In this document: positions 34,353 through 42,718 of the stretch, piece after piece | How positions within the stretch are numbered: position 1 is the stretch's first letter | How the letters are laid out: each line of letters opens with the position of its first letter | From: Acidobacteriaceae bacterium | GTDB taxonomy: Bacteria; Acidobacteriota; Terriglobia; Terriglobales; Acidobacteriaceae | Reading direction: 5' to 3' | Assembly (NCBI GenBank): GCA_003132405.1 | Contig: PKXQ01000121.1 | Span: 100,361 to 164,360, forward strand | DNA: 64,000 nucleotides | The notes under the pieces: model-generated | What the model was told of the DNA's origin: nothing | What the model saw: only the letters and a program-made list of their open reading frames with translations | The model's database searches: none | Translations under genes and position numbers: made by a program

Positions 34353-34493
34353 CCAACCCTCCCCTTCAACCCTCGCGCAACACTATTCCCTTTCAACTAG
34401 CACTAACAAGGTTCATACTACCTCGTTCACTGATTTCTTCCCCGCACCAATAAATTTCAGCCCTAGGAGACTCGATGAAACGCACCCCTACAT

Positions 34494-35417
34494 TTGCGCG
34501 TCACGATCCTGTTCCTATCTCTTCTCTTAGTCGTTCAATCCGTCCAAGGGCAAACTCAGAGCAACACAACCGCTGCGCAATCAGCAAGCCCAGTCACGCC
34601 GCAACAGTCAAAGCAAACCTCTAACTTTACTTCCGCGAAAGGATTCGTGCTGGAAGACGCTGTCCCCGTCAGATTGCGATTCAATCGCACTGTCTCCTCC
34701 GCCGATGCGCACGTCGGCGACACCGTGGATTTCGAAGTGCTGGAAGACATCAGCGTAAATGGAACGCTCGTGGTTCCCAAGGGTGGCATTGCGCTCGGCA
34801 CCGTCACCGAAGCTCAACCGAAACGAAGAATGGCGCGAGGAGGCAAGCTCGAGATTAACGTCGACTACGTCAAATTGGCGGACGGCGATAAGGCGGCGTT
34901 GCGCTCGGTGAAAGGCGGCAATGGCGGCGGCCACGTCGGCGCCATGACCGCAGGAATTGTCGCCACCGGAATCGTATTTTTCCCCGCTGCTCCGTTTTTT
35001 CTGTTCATGCACGGCAAAGATATCACCATGCCGAAGGGCGCCGAGTTCACTGCCTACGTCAACGGAGTTATGAAGCTTGATCTCGCAAAATTTCAGCCGG
35101 CGACACCTGCGCCCGGCCAAGTTGTAACTGCCACCAACCGTGATCAAAACGCCGGTCCAGCCGCTGCCAAACTCCAGATCGACTCGACTCCCCCAGGCGC
35201 TGACATCGAAGTCGATGGCAGTTTTGTTGGCAACACGCCCTCAGACGTTCAAATCGCAGAGGGCGACCATACCGTAGTCGTCAAGAAATCAGGATTCAAA
35301 AATTGGGAACGCGCACTGAAATCCAGCGCTGGCAGCAACGTCCATCTTACCGCCGAGTTAGAGAAAGCCGACGCGAGCGCTAACCCAGCGCAGCCGTCAA
35401 CCAATTCGCCCAAATAG
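34494..35417 (+). CDS. Exported PEGA-domain protein
   Basis: The frame encodes a signal peptide (TILFLSLLLVVQSVQGQ), a beta-rich domain (residues 48-135, including VGDTVDFEVLEDISVNGTLV), a glycine-rich hydrophobic segment (GGHVGAMTAGIVATGIVFFP) that may insert in a membrane, and a C-terminal PEGA domain (LQIDSTPPGADIEVDGSFVG, VVVKKSGFKNWERAL). The in-frame start is an unsupported TTG at 34494, whereas ATG 34475 behind a good CTAGGAGA site is out of frame by one base. Removing one C from the C4 run at 34484-34487 would join them and give MKRTLHLRVTILFLSLLL. A one-base error or a real frameshift is likely. Confidence 0.75.
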   Translation: MRVTILFLSLLLVVQSVQGQTQSNTTAAQSASPVTPQQSKQTSNFTSAKGFVLEDAVPVRLRFNRTVSSADAHVGDTVDFEVLEDISVNGTLVVPKGGIALGTVTEAQPKRRMARGGKLEINVDYVKLADGDKAALRSVKGGNGGGHVGAMTAGIVATGIVFFPAAPFFLFMHGKDITMPKGAEFTAYVNGVMKLDLAKFQPATPAPGQVVTATNRDQNAGPAAAKLQIDSTPPGADIEVDGSFVGNTPSDVQIAEGDHTVVVKKSGFKNWERALKSSAGSNVHLTAELEKADASANPAQPSTNSPK

Positions 35418-35442
35418 AAAAAGGGAGCGCCGCAGCGCTCCC
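35418..35442 (-). terminator. Rho-independent terminator for the 35470 gene
   Basis: Read on the minus strand, GGGAGCGC-TGCG-GCGCTCCC is a perfect 8-bp stem followed by TTTTT. It lies 28 bases past the stop of the minus-strand gene at 35470, and abuts the stop of the PEGA gene on the other strand. Confidence 0.9.
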
Positions 35443-35469
35443 CTCGCCTTCCAGGAGTTACTAACTCAC

Positions 35470-35850
35470 TTATTTCCCGCTGCTCATCTCCGCCTTCTCG
35501 GCAGGCCCAATCTCCAGCGCAAACTTCTTGCCCGCAAAGCGCAGCTCGGAAATCGTCGCCTTGCCGTTGCTGTGGTCGAGTATCGCGGAGTCGGAACTAT
35601 AAGCTTTATCGGCTGTAACCAGTTTCGCCGACGTCTTCGCCACTTCCTTATTGTTCTTAAAAAAGCTAACCTCGACCGTCGATCCCGTTCCATCCCAGCG
35701 CACTTGATACTCGCCCGCCTTGAGTTGCTGCCCGCTAACTTCGAACGACTCGCCCACCAGCAGCGTCCCTTTGTTACTTGCAAAAGCGCTCGATGCGAGC
35801 AACACGGCCAGCCCGAGCACAACAGTCTTTGCCACATTCGTCAGTTTCAT
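35470..35850 (-). CDS. Small exported beta-rich protein (126 aa), unknown
   Basis: A signal peptide (TVVLGLAVLLASSAFA) leads to a compact predicted beta sandwich: GTLLVGESFEVSGQQLKAGE, YQVRWDGTGSTVEVSFFKNN, KEVAKTSAKLVTADKA and SELRFAGKKFALEIG. I recognise this style of protein from Acidobacteria but no function is known. It has its own terminator. Confidence 0.7.
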   Translation of the reverse strand: MKLTNVAKTVVLGLAVLLASSAFASNKGTLLVGESFEVSGQQLKAGEYQVRWDGTGSTVEVSFFKNNKEVAKTSAKLVTADKAYSSDSAILDHSNGKATISELRFAGKKFALEIGPAEKAEMSSGK

Positions 35851-36589
35851 ATGCTCCTTATCTTTCTCCCGGTTTCTGGCCGGGCTTTAGGGGCGGCTGG
35901 TGATGGTTTGGACGCTCAACTGAAGGCTTGCCTTTTCCCCGCAAATTCCTACAATTCGCATCGTCAGGGTGATGCAAAAAGACGCGGGCCTCAGACTCGT
36001 TCTTTTTACCGGAACCCGGCGCATCCAGGGCCGCCAAACCATGCCTGCGCCAGTCCCATCACCCTGCAATTTCTTCTTCAGGCGGATCGAATTTCAGGTT
36101 CGTCCACCCCATCCTTCATAGGTGCAAAGTTTAGTTTGGAAAGTAAGAACTCGCGCTCTCACCTCTGCAATCTGACCTCTCACCTCTGACCTAATCTCGG
36201 TTCGCTACAGGTTACGAATCTCGCTTCGAGTTAGTTCCCATTTTTTCTTGCGAACCACCCATCTCGTGTATGGCATTCTCGCTGCCAGATCAGAGAGAGC
36301 GTAAGTTGTTGACCAGAGTACGCGAGCCTTGCACACCCACTCGCGCATCTGTTCCCATCCGCACGTCGCTGTCCGAAAACGAACGGAAACAGCCATCGCC
36401 GCGCCTTTTCACGCGAAAGTTCTCCGCACTAAGCGCTTTAGCCTATATGCCTATTAGACGAGCGACCTCAATCGCCGTTAGCAGAAAGTTGTGCAGTGAG
36501 TGATTTAGTAACAGAGTCGAGATGTATTGTTTATAGATCGTTTTGAGACGAAGCAACCACCAGCGCAAACCATCGACCTTGGCTTCGCG
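35851..36589. other. 740-bp gap without recognised genes
   Basis: Only short frames without ribosome binding sites are present. It contains one family C repeat (36157-36195). No RNA fold could be recognised by eye. Confidence 0.5.
36157..36195. repeat. Family C repeat
   Basis: CTCACCTCTGCAATCTGACC followed by TCTCACCTCTGACCTAAT, the same phrase as at 28942-28976 and 43435-43474. Confidence 0.85.
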
Positions 36590-37567
36590 CTAACGAATCT
36601 TCAGCACAATCTTGCCGTAGTTCTTTCCTTCTTTAAGCAGCATGTAACCATCGCACGCCTGCTCCAGCGGAAAAACTTTCCCAATCACCGGATGCAGCAG
36701 CCCCGCCGCAAGCCACGCCGAAAGCTGTTTCCACGCCGCTTCCATCAGCGGACGATTCGCGCTCAAATACGACAGCCACAATCCATGAACGCTCGCGCCC
36801 TTCGTATACAGAACCCGTGTATCGAGCGTCGGAGTCTCGCCCGTAGCCGCGCCATAAACAATCACGCGTCCAAACTCGCCCACGCACTTCACGCTCTTCG
36901 CGACGTGCGGCCCGCCCAGCATTTCAAAAACCGCGTCGACTCCCTCGCCATGCGTCAACTCTTTGATCGCCTCGGCATAGTCGCACTGCTTGTAATTAAT
37001 CCCATGCTGCAATCCCAATTCACCCACCTTCGCCAGTTTCTCATCCGAAGAAGATGTACCATACATCTCAATGCCAAGAATCTTCCCAATCTGCACCGCC
37101 GCCGTCCCCACCCCGCCAGCCACAGCATGAATCAGCACGCGTCCCGCCTGGTTGCGTGTCTCCTTTATAGGGCCGAGCAGACCCGCCTTCCAATAAGCCA
37201 AATACGCAGTAAAAAAATTTACCGGAAATGCCGCACCCTGCTCCGCCGTCCAACTCTCCGGGACTGGCCAAACCAAGTCGCGCTTGGCCACGGTTTTCTC
37301 AGCAAACGCCGCCCACTGCGTGTAGCCCATCACACGCCGTCCAGCATTGCCCCCGCTAACTTCCCGCCCTGCAAATTCACGCCCCGCCGTCAGCGGCGGC
37401 TTAGGCGTCCCCGCATATCCGCCCTGCGTAGTCATCAAATCGGCAAAGTTCAACCCTCCCGCCTCGACCTCAACCAGAACCTGCTCAGGCCCCGCATGCG
37501 CCTCCGGCACCTGCTGCATCTCAAGAACTTCCGGCCCGCCAAACCGAGTAATGACCAGAGCTTTCAT
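36590..37567 (-). CDS. Zinc-free MDR quinone oxidoreductase-like protein
   Basis: A 325-residue medium-chain dehydrogenase/reductase of the quinone reductase (QOR) group. It begins MKALVITRFGGPEVLEMQQV and has the GroES-like catalytic domain without Cys zinc ligands, then a Rossmann domain with HAVAGGVGTAAVQIGKILG for NADPH. KIVLKIR at the end is typical. Substrate is probably a quinone or an alpha,beta-unsaturated carbonyl. The ATG overlaps the TGA of an upstream frame (37564-37929) that ends in repeat-derived sequence. Confidence 0.9.
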   Translation of the reverse strand: MKALVITRFGGPEVLEMQQVPEAHAGPEQVLVEVEAGGLNFADLMTTQGGYAGTPKPPLTAGREFAGREVSGGNAGRRVMGYTQWAAFAEKTVAKRDLVWPVPESWTAEQGAAFPVNFFTAYLAYWKAGLLGPIKETRNQAGRVLIHAVAGGVGTAAVQIGKILGIEMYGTSSSDEKLAKVGELGLQHGINYKQCDYAEAIKELTHGEGVDAVFEMLGGPHVAKSVKCVGEFGRVIVYGAATGETPTLDTRVLYTKGASVHGLWLSYLSANRPLMEAAWKQLSAWLAAGLLHPVIGKVFPLEQACDGYMLLKEGKNYGKIVLKIR

Positions 37568-37929
37568 GCGGCAAGTTTACCAGCGTTCCGTTTTTGGGTG
37601 GCGCAGCGGTTTACCGCTGCGATAGCTTGCCGAATTTCAGTACCGGCTTCAGCCGCTGCCTGAGACGGCGGCACCCAACGAGGTTCCCGGCAACTGTTTA
37701 GCGCGCCGAATGATAATTCGCACAGTCTACCGTCGGCATCTATAATGATGATCGAGTTTCCGATCTCCGAGACCTCAACACGCGTGGCCGTGGAGACGAG
37801 AGTTGCGCTAGTGCCACCGGCGCGATTCGAGGGTGCGGATGGAAATGTCCGCGCCTCCCAAGTTGGAAAGGAAACGCTCGCCGGGATTTTTTCCTGCCTG
37901 CTTTGTTTCCTGAATTCGGCACTTGTCAA
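37564..37929 (-). CDS. Doubtful ORF whose 3' end is a family A repeat
   Basis: A 121-codon frame from a TTG start. Its last third (about residues 90-113, ending AAVNRCATQKR) is the translation of the family A repeat at 37592-37662, read in the same frame as the repeat inside the molybdopterin oxidoreductase gene. The first part has only one suggestive stretch, VEVSEIGNSIIIIDADGRLC. Its TGA overlaps the next ATG as ATGA. It may be a real small gene extended by the repeat or a chance frame. Confidence 0.25.
   Translation of the reverse strand: MTSAEFRKQSRQEKIPASVSFPTWEARTFPSAPSNRAGGTSATLVSTATRVEVSEIGNSIIIIDADGRLCELSFGALNSCREPRWVPPSQAAAEAGTEIRQAIAAVNRCATQKRNAGKLAA
37592..37662. repeat. Family A dispersed double-hairpin repeat
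   Basis: TTTTGGGTGGCGCAGCGG, TTTACCGCTGCGATA, a 20-base spacer and ACCGGCTTCAGCCGCTG. It lies 25 bases upstream of the MDR reductase start. Confidence 0.9.
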
Positions 37930-37974
37930 TTAGCACCGGTATTTAGCCAACGCGACTATGTTGACCTGCAAAGC

Positions 37975-38005
37975 CAATGGCTAATAGCTAACTGCTAATA
38001 GCTGC
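37975..38005. repeat. Family D repeat (GCTAATAGCTAACTGCTAATAGC)
   Basis: CAATGGCTAATAGCTAACTG then CTAATAGCTG, directly upstream of moaA. Related text is at 55026-55060 and 62901-62926. Confidence 0.75.
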
Positions 38006-38010
38006 TTTCT

Positions 38011-39000
38011 ATGTCACTGACTGACAAATTCGGCCGCTCCATTCATGACCTGCGAATCTCCATCACCGATCGCTGTAACTACAAATGTGTCTACTGCCGC
38101 ACCGGCACCAACGGCGCAGCCTTCGCGGAGTTGCCCTTCGACGATTATCTCCGCATGGCCCGCATCCTGGTCAGCCTAGGGATCACGAAGATTCGTCTGA
38201 CCGGTGGCGAGCCGCTGCTCCGCAAAGGCATCGTGCAATTCGTGCGCGACCTCGCCCAACTCCGCACCGAAGAAGGCCTCAAGCCCGAAATCGCAGTAAC
38301 CACCAACGGCCATCTCTTGGCCGAAATTGCCCAGCCCCTCAAAGACGCTGGCCTCGACCGCGTTACCGTCAGCATGGATGCCGTCGATCCCGAGAAATTT
38401 GCCCGCATCACCCGCGTACCCCATGGGTACGAGAATGTGCTCGCCGGAGTCCGCGCCGCGCGCCAAGCCGGCCTCGACCCAGTAAAAATCAACTGCGTCC
38501 TTCTTCGTGGTTTCAACGAAGATCAAGTCACAGCCTTCGGCAAATTTGCCCGCGAAGAAAACGTAGTCGTCCGCTTCATCGAATTCATGCCCCTCGAAGA
38601 AGACCGCGTCTGGACTCCCGAAATCGTAGTTCCCCTAGACGAAATTCTCGCCCGCATGTCGGAATATCTGCCGCTCCAAGAAATCCCCCACCAGCGTAGC
38701 GAAACCGCCCGCCGCTACCGCTTCTCCGACGGCATAGGCGAAATCGGAATCATCGCCCCCGTGTCGCATCCCTTCTGCGGCCATTGCAGTCGCATCCGCA
38801 TCACCTCTGACGGCAAGCTGCGCACCTGTTTATTTTCCGTCTGGGATCACGACCTGCACGAACTAATGCGGCGCGGCGCAACCGACGACAAGCTAGTCGA
38901 ATTCATCCTGCAAGTAGTCGGGAAAAAAGAAGAGCGTCATCACATCGGCGAGCCAGGATTCGTTCCCGCCTCGCGAACCATGGTCCACATCGGCGGATAG
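38011..39000 (+). CDS. moaA: GTP 3',8-cyclase (molybdenum cofactor synthesis)
   Basis: Radical SAM enzyme for the first step of molybdopterin synthesis. The 329-residue protein has the radical SAM cluster motif CNYKCVYC (Cys22, Cys26, Cys29), the SAM-binding TGGEPLL, and the second cluster ligands Cys256, Cys259 and Cys273 in CGHCSRIRITSDGKLRTC. It ends in Gly-Gly (MVHIGG), as expected for MoaA. No moaC or moaE lies nearby. The product supports the oxidoreductase at 58275-60497. Confidence 0.96.
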   Translation: MSLTDKFGRSIHDLRISITDRCNYKCVYCRTGTNGAAFAELPFDDYLRMARILVSLGITKIRLTGGEPLLRKGIVQFVRDLAQLRTEEGLKPEIAVTTNGHLLAEIAQPLKDAGLDRVTVSMDAVDPEKFARITRVPHGYENVLAGVRAARQAGLDPVKINCVLLRGFNEDQVTAFGKFAREENVVVRFIEFMPLEEDRVWTPEIVVPLDEILARMSEYLPLQEIPHQRSETARRYRFSDGIGEIGIIAPVSHPFCGHCSRIRITSDGKLRTCLFSVWDHDLHELMRRGATDDKLVEFILQVVGKKEERHHIGEPGFVPASRTMVHIGG

Positions 39001-39332
39001 AACGCTGATCCCCTTCCAGTTAGCCTGGCAACTCAACACTCCGTTGCAGTTGTTACTAAATCACGTTACCAATTACGACAAATATTGAAGCCCATAGTGA
39101 AGTCCTTTGCCTGACCCGTCGACGTCAACATTAGGGGTTCTTATCAATGGTCAACTCAATCACCACTCCAACCCATATCCCCGTTCACCAACCAGTCAAC
39201 CGCCAAAGGCAACCTGTAGAGAGGCCGCAAATCTCACCCGCAACCAAACCGCAGCCCGTAGCCCCAGATACGGTCCGCATCAGCCCGGCGGCCAGCAATT
39301 CTCCTCAACGCTAGGATCGGTGGGTGGATCGG

Positions 39333-39364
39333 TTTTGGGTAGGGAACGTTTTGGGTAGGGAACG
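39333..39364. repeat. 16-bp tandem repeat
   Basis: TTTTGGGTAGGGAACG occurs twice without mismatch and a third partial unit (TTTTGGGG) runs into the adjacent family A' element. Confidence 0.85.
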
Positions 39365-39369
39365 TTTTG

Positions 39370-39435
39370 GGGTAGGGCACGGCTTCAGCCGTGCCGCAAG
39401 AGACAGTAAAGACGAGGGCTTTAGCCCCTGAGGGA
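39370..39435. repeat. Family A' dispersed double-hairpin repeat
   Basis: GGTAGGGCACGGCTTCAGCC, GTGCCGCAAG, a spacer and GGGCTTTAGCCCCTGAGGG. Confidence 0.85.
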
Positions 39436-39525
39436 GCCGCTATATTCGCTTCCCATGTTTACTATCAAGATCGCTTCTAATTGTAAGTTGAAGACAGAAA
39501 GAAATTAACGACTAATAGAGGCAGG

Positions 39526-40017
39526 TCAGTAAAACGAATCGTACTTAGTAACTACCCATCCATCATCTTTCTTCTCTTCGGTTATCGAGAAGAGGTCCTT
39601 GTAAGTCTCGTCCTGCGCCGGCGTGCTATAACGCTCGCCTTTGTAATGCAGAATCACCAGCGGCGGCGCATCTTCCCATTCCACCAGGTTCCATGAAATC
39701 AAAGGATGCTGCGCCTCCGAGCTGCAAAGAAAGTCTGCGCGCTTTCTGCGGTAATCCCTTTCCCACTGCGCCAGCAGTTTCCTGCAATTCCCGTCGCGCA
39801 TCTCCGCAATAAACTTGTTAGCCGTCCGTTCAATCGTGCGATCGCGAAACGGATTCATCGTGATACTCACGGGCATCTGCGTCAGCGGATCGCGTTCCTC
39901 CGACCGCGACAATACCGGCGGCTGATTGCTGAGCCAATACAGATAGCCCAGGAAAACCAGCACCAGCAAGCCAGCCGAGCCCACCGCAATCGCGATATGA
40001 CTGCGCGAAAACTGCAT
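39526..40017 (-). CDS. Membrane-anchored hypothetical protein (163 aa)
   Basis: From ATG 40017 (MQFSRSHIAIAVGSAGLLVL) one transmembrane helix at residues 7-29 anchors a C-terminal domain of about 130 residues, probably periplasmic. Ordered stretches are RTANKFIAEMRDGNCRKLLA, ISWNLVEWEDAPPLVILHYK and KKDDGWVVTKYDSFY. Two Cys (GNC, FLC) could pair. No domain was recognised. Confidence 0.6.
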   Translation of the reverse strand: MQFSRSHIAIAVGSAGLLVLVFLGYLYWLSNQPPVLSRSEERDPLTQMPVSITMNPFRDRTIERTANKFIAEMRDGNCRKLLAQWERDYRRKRADFLCSSEAQHPLISWNLVEWEDAPPLVILHYKGERYSTPAQDETYKDLFSITEEKKDDGWVVTKYDSFY

Positions 40018-40108
40018 CAAGAGAAGTGTGGAGGATGGGCCGGGTAACAGCAAGGTTACGTCAGATACTTTCGTAACTGGTCATTCGGCCAGTCCGCATT
40101 TTCCTAAG

Positions 40109-40150
40109 GGTCGCCCTGAGCGCAGCCGAGCCAGTCGCGAAGCGAATGCT
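40109..40150. repeat. Family G repeat
   Basis: GGTCGCCCTGAGCGCAGCCG, AGCCAGTCGCGAAGCGAATG. A shortened form of the element at 34287-34352. Confidence 0.75.
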
Positions 40151-40275
40151 TGGTAAAGTTTTGCAAAGATTTGTCTCAATCGCGTCTTTCGCGCAACTTC
40201 TCACCCGCATTTCCATTCTTATATACAGACACGTCGTCTCGAAACTATTCGTCCCTAAACCTTAAGGAGAACTCC

Positions 40276-40719
40276 ATGTTCAAGCAGTCTCTTCTCATTC
40301 TTCTAGCGGCCAGCATCATCTCTTTCGGCGCGTTCGCGCAAGATGCCCCGCCCAACAATCAGCCGTCCGCCCAAGAAAACGGCGGTGGGCATCGCGGTCC
40401 GATGGATCCAGCGCAGCGCACCCAGGAACTGACCCAAAAACTCAACCTCACAGCGGATCAGCAAACCAAAGTGCAGCAAATCCTCCAGTCCGAATCCTCA
40501 CAAATGGAAAGCCTGCGGTCGGACAGCTCGCTCTCCCAACAAGATCGCCACACGAAAATGATGGCTATTCACCAGACCGGAGACACGCAAATTCGCGCCG
40601 TGCTCGATCCGAATCAGCAAAAGCAGTGGGATGCAATGCAGGCCAAGCGCGGGCAATGGGGCCGTCGCCGCGGAGCGTCCAACTCAAACGACCAGCAAGC
40701 TCCGCCCCCTCAACAATAA
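40276..40719 (+). CDS. Exported LTXXQ/Spy-like protein
   Basis: A 147-residue periplasmic protein. ATG 40276 follows TAAGGAGA at good spacing. The signal peptide is SLLILLAASIISFGAFAQ. The mature part has a helical LTxxQ-like segment (RTQELTQKLNLTADQQTKVQ then QILQSESSQMESLR) and KMMAIHQTGDTQIRAVLDPN, as in small Spy/CpxP-related proteins, and a Gln/Pro tail. Such proteins buffer envelope stress, but activity here is unproven. Confidence 0.75.
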   Translation: MFKQSLLILLAASIISFGAFAQDAPPNNQPSAQENGGGHRGPMDPAQRTQELTQKLNLTADQQTKVQQILQSESSQMESLRSDSSLSQQDRHTKMMAIHQTGDTQIRAVLDPNQQKQWDAMQAKRGQWGRRRGASNSNDQQAPPPQQ

Positions 40720-40783
40720 CGATCGGAGCAATAAACGACCGGCTCGCGTAGAAATGGGAGCCATCACCGTCTGGCTCGCGTAG

Positions 40784-40805
40784 GGACGGCCGCCCTCGGC
40801 CGTCC
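40784..40805. repeat. Perfect 9-bp hairpin
   Basis: GGACGGCCG-CCCT-CGGCCGTCC, following two copies of GGCTCGCGTAG (40741-40751 and 40773-40783). It lies between convergent genes but lacks a T-run. Confidence 0.75.
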
Positions 40806-40875
40806 AGCCGAGCTTAAGTCCGGCAGTTGTCAGTGCTCACCGCGGTGCTGCGTTCGCTTGCTGCGAATTCCGCTC

Positions 40876-41913
40876 TTAGCTTTTCCCGACGCCAATCCGC
40901 CCCGCATGCCGCTCAATCTCCGCCAGAATCTCCAGCCCGAGGTCCAACGCCTTCCGCCCATCCTCCAACGAAACCACCGGACGCGACCGTTCCCGCACCG
41001 CCAGCAGAAAAGCCTTAATCTCCGCCAGCAGCGGCTCTTCCGCGGTAACCGCAGGCTTAGCCACGGCGATCTGCGGATTCACACTAGGCTGGGAACTAAG
41101 CCGGTTGTCCACACGGGTGCCCCATTCTAGCGTCGCGTCCTTTGCGACGTTAGAGTGGGAGCCGTCAGCACCGCCACCCACCGAAAACACCAGCACATCC
41201 TGCCGCCCGTAATCGATCGAAATATACTGTCCCGGCTGAAAGAACCGCAGCTTCCTCACTCGCTCCGTCGAAACCCGGCTCGCCGTAAAATTCGCCACGC
41301 AGCCCGACTCGAACTCCACCCGCACATTCGCGATATCGACCTTCCCCGAAAGAATCGGCAGCCCCACCGCGCGAATTTCCTTTACCTCCGACTTCACGAA
41401 CGTCAGCACCACATCCAGATCGTGAATCATCAGATCGAGCACCACATCCACATCCAGCGCCCGCGGCGAGAACACGCTCAGTCGATGCACTTCAAAAAAC
41501 ATCGGGCGATTAATCAACGGCAGCGTAGCCCGCACCGCCGGATTGAACCTCTCCAAATGCCCAACCTGCGCCACGCGCTTGTGCGACGACGCCAGGCCAA
41601 TCAATTCGTCAGCCTCGGCCAGTGTAGCCGCCACCGGCTTCTCGATCAGCACATCCACTCCCGCTTCCATCAGCGTCCGCGCAACTTCCAGATGCAGCAC
41701 CGTCGGCACCGCCACCGACGCCGCCTGCACCTCGCTGTGCGTCGTCAGCACCTGCTCCACCGACCCAAACGTCTTGCAGCCGAACTCGCTCGCAATTGCG
41801 TCCGCCCGCAGAGTATCCGGATCCACCACCCCCACCAGCCGCACACTCCCAGCCTGTTGCAGTTGCCGATAGACGCGCGCATGATTGCGCCCGAAAGCTC
41901 CGACGCCAATCAC
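40876..41913 (-). CDS. Gfo/Idh/MocA oxidoreductase of the lipid A cluster, with repeat insertion
   Basis: NAD(P)-dependent sugar oxidoreductase: Rossmann motif VIGVGAFGRNHARVY, EKPVAAT with the catalytic Lys, and DLMIHDLDVVL with the His/Asp. In related bacteria this gene sits between lpxI and lpxB and probably modifies a nucleotide sugar. Residues 252-267 (about SHSNVAKDATLEWGTR) are encoded by a family B repeat. The annotated start is GTG, but homologous text begins three codons earlier at an ATT (ATT AAT GTT GCG) sitting seven bases after AGGA, so an ATT start is plausible. Confidence 0.9.
   Translation of the reverse strand: MIGVGAFGRNHARVYRQLQQAGSVRLVGVVDPDTLRADAIASEFGCKTFGSVEQVLTTHSEVQAASVAVPTVLHLEVARTLMEAGVDVLIEKPVAATLAEADELIGLASSHKRVAQVGHLERFNPAVRATLPLINRPMFFEVHRLSVFSPRALDVDVVLDLMIHDLDVVLTFVKSEVKEIRAVGLPILSGKVDIANVRVEFESGCVANFTASRVSTERVRKLRFFQPGQYISIDYGRQDVLVFSVGGGADGSHSNVAKDATLEWGTRVDNRLSSQPSVNPQIAVAKPAVTAEEPLLAEIKAFLLAVRERSRPVVSLEDGRKALDLGLEILAEIERHAGRIGVGKS
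41115..41160. repeat. Family B palindrome inside the Gfo/Idh/MocA gene
   Basis: GGGTGCCCCATTCTAGCGTC, GCGTCCTTTGCGACGTTAGA, GTGGGA. Nested stems CGTCGC/GCGACG and CCCATTCTA/TAGAGTGGG. It is in frame and has the same layout as the intergenic copy at 42121-42170. Confidence 0.9.
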
Positions 41914-42120
41914 CGCAACATTAATAGGAAATTCCTGGCTCAGATGAGTACTCCGCCACGAAGAAGCATCGCGCTATTGTCGCAGTTAAGCCCGCAGATA
42001 GGAAAGTGCGCAAGTAACAACGGCTCTCACGTTGGGGCAGACGCCCTCGTCTACCCAGCGGAGCAAATGCTCCGCAAAGACCGCGCCGAAATCGGATCTT
42101 GACTGGAAAAGCGACACGCC

Positions 42121-42170
42121 GGGGTGCCCCATCCTAAACGTCGCGCCCTCTGCGACGTTAGGGTGGGCCC
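42121..42170. repeat. Family B palindrome (intergenic copy)
   Basis: GGGGTGCCCCATCCTAAACG, TCGCGCCCTCTGCGACGTTA, GGGTGGGCCC. Lies just downstream of the DinB gene end at 42181. Confidence 0.9.
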
Positions 42171-42180
42171 AACTCATCCC

Positions 42181-42660
42181 TCACATCTTCTTCAACAGCG
42201 CAATCTGCCCCGCATGATAAAGCTCATGCTGCACCACGCCATGCAGCATGTAATAAAACGTGTAGTGCGCGCCTTCTTTCCCCGGAACCATCTCATAAAG
42301 CCGCGAGTCCGGCAGAGCGCTAGCCGCCGAAATCAACTCCTCATGCGCGCGGCGCACTTCCGCCAACGCCTTGCTCCATGCCGCTTTGCTAGTATCCGCA
42401 ACCGCAGGGAAATTCTCCGCATCCGACAGCGTCACCGCCACGCCCGTCATTCGCCGCCGCACCGCGCTATCCCAAGCCGCAATGTGCAACACCAACTCCC
42501 AGATCGTGTGCCCATTCTTAATCGGACGCGCTGCCGCCTGCTCCGCCGAAACGCTCTTAAGAATCTCAAACAAAGAATCTCCGTGCCAAGCCTCGCCCTC
42601 AAACGCCCGGCGAAGCTGGTCAGCAATGCGAGCCGCCTCAGATTGAGTCGTTACAGCCAT
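42181..42660 (-). CDS. DinB-family protein (cytoplasmic)
   Basis: From ATG 42660, with GCGGAGG upstream, a 159-residue four-helix protein of the DinB/YfiT group: LRRAFEGEAWHGDSLFEILK, KNGHTIWELVLHIAAWDSAV and VVQHELYHAGQIALLKKM. The metal-site His residues are in HIAAWD and QHELYHAGQ. Relatives include thiol-dependent transferases; the substrate is unknown. It lies between the Gfo/Idh gene and the HigBA module, inside the lipid A cluster, and starts back to back with higB. Confidence 0.85.
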   Translation of the reverse strand: MAVTTQSEAARIADQLRRAFEGEAWHGDSLFEILKSVSAEQAAARPIKNGHTIWELVLHIAAWDSAVRRRMTGVAVTLSDAENFPAVADTSKAAWSKALAEVRRAHEELISAASALPDSRLYEMVPGKEGAHYTFYYMLHGVVQHELYHAGQIALLKKM

Positions 42661-42682
42661 AGAACGCCTCCGCTCCGAAAGT

Positions 42683-42712
42683 ATACACGGATGTCGTGTA
42701 TTCAGGTATACT
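42683..42712 (+). promoter_or_regulatory. Palindromic operator and -10 element of higBA
   Basis: ATACACG-GATGT-CGTGTAT (42683-42701) is a perfect 7-bp inverted repeat overlapping the expected -35 position. TATACT at 42707-42712 is a good -10 box. The GTG start of higB is at 42719, where transcription would begin, so the mRNA may be leaderless. HigA proteins normally repress their own operon at such palindromes. Confidence 0.6.
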
Positions 42713-42718
42713 CTTCCT

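Larger units (their letters stand above)
34019..34493. other. 475-bp gap filled by dispersed repeats
   Basis: No gene seen. It contains a family A'-like double hairpin (34111-34176) and a family G element (34287-34352), plus an AT-rich stretch before the PEGA-protein start that may hold its promoter. Confidence 0.6.
39001..39525. other. 525-bp gap with tandem and dispersed repeats
   Basis: No supported gene; a short frame at 39107-39358 is Ser/Thr/Pro-rich and lacks a ribosome binding site. The gap contains a 16-base tandem repeat (39333-39364) and a family A' element (39370-39435). Confidence 0.55.

Noticed and set aside
36527..37663. 378-codon plus-strand frame opposite the MDR reductase
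   Set aside because: Arg/Pro/His-rich antisense reading of a well-recognised enzyme gene.
39107..39358. 83-codon frame after moaA
   Set aside because: Ser/Thr/Pro-rich, no ribosome binding site, and it runs into the 16-base tandem repeat.
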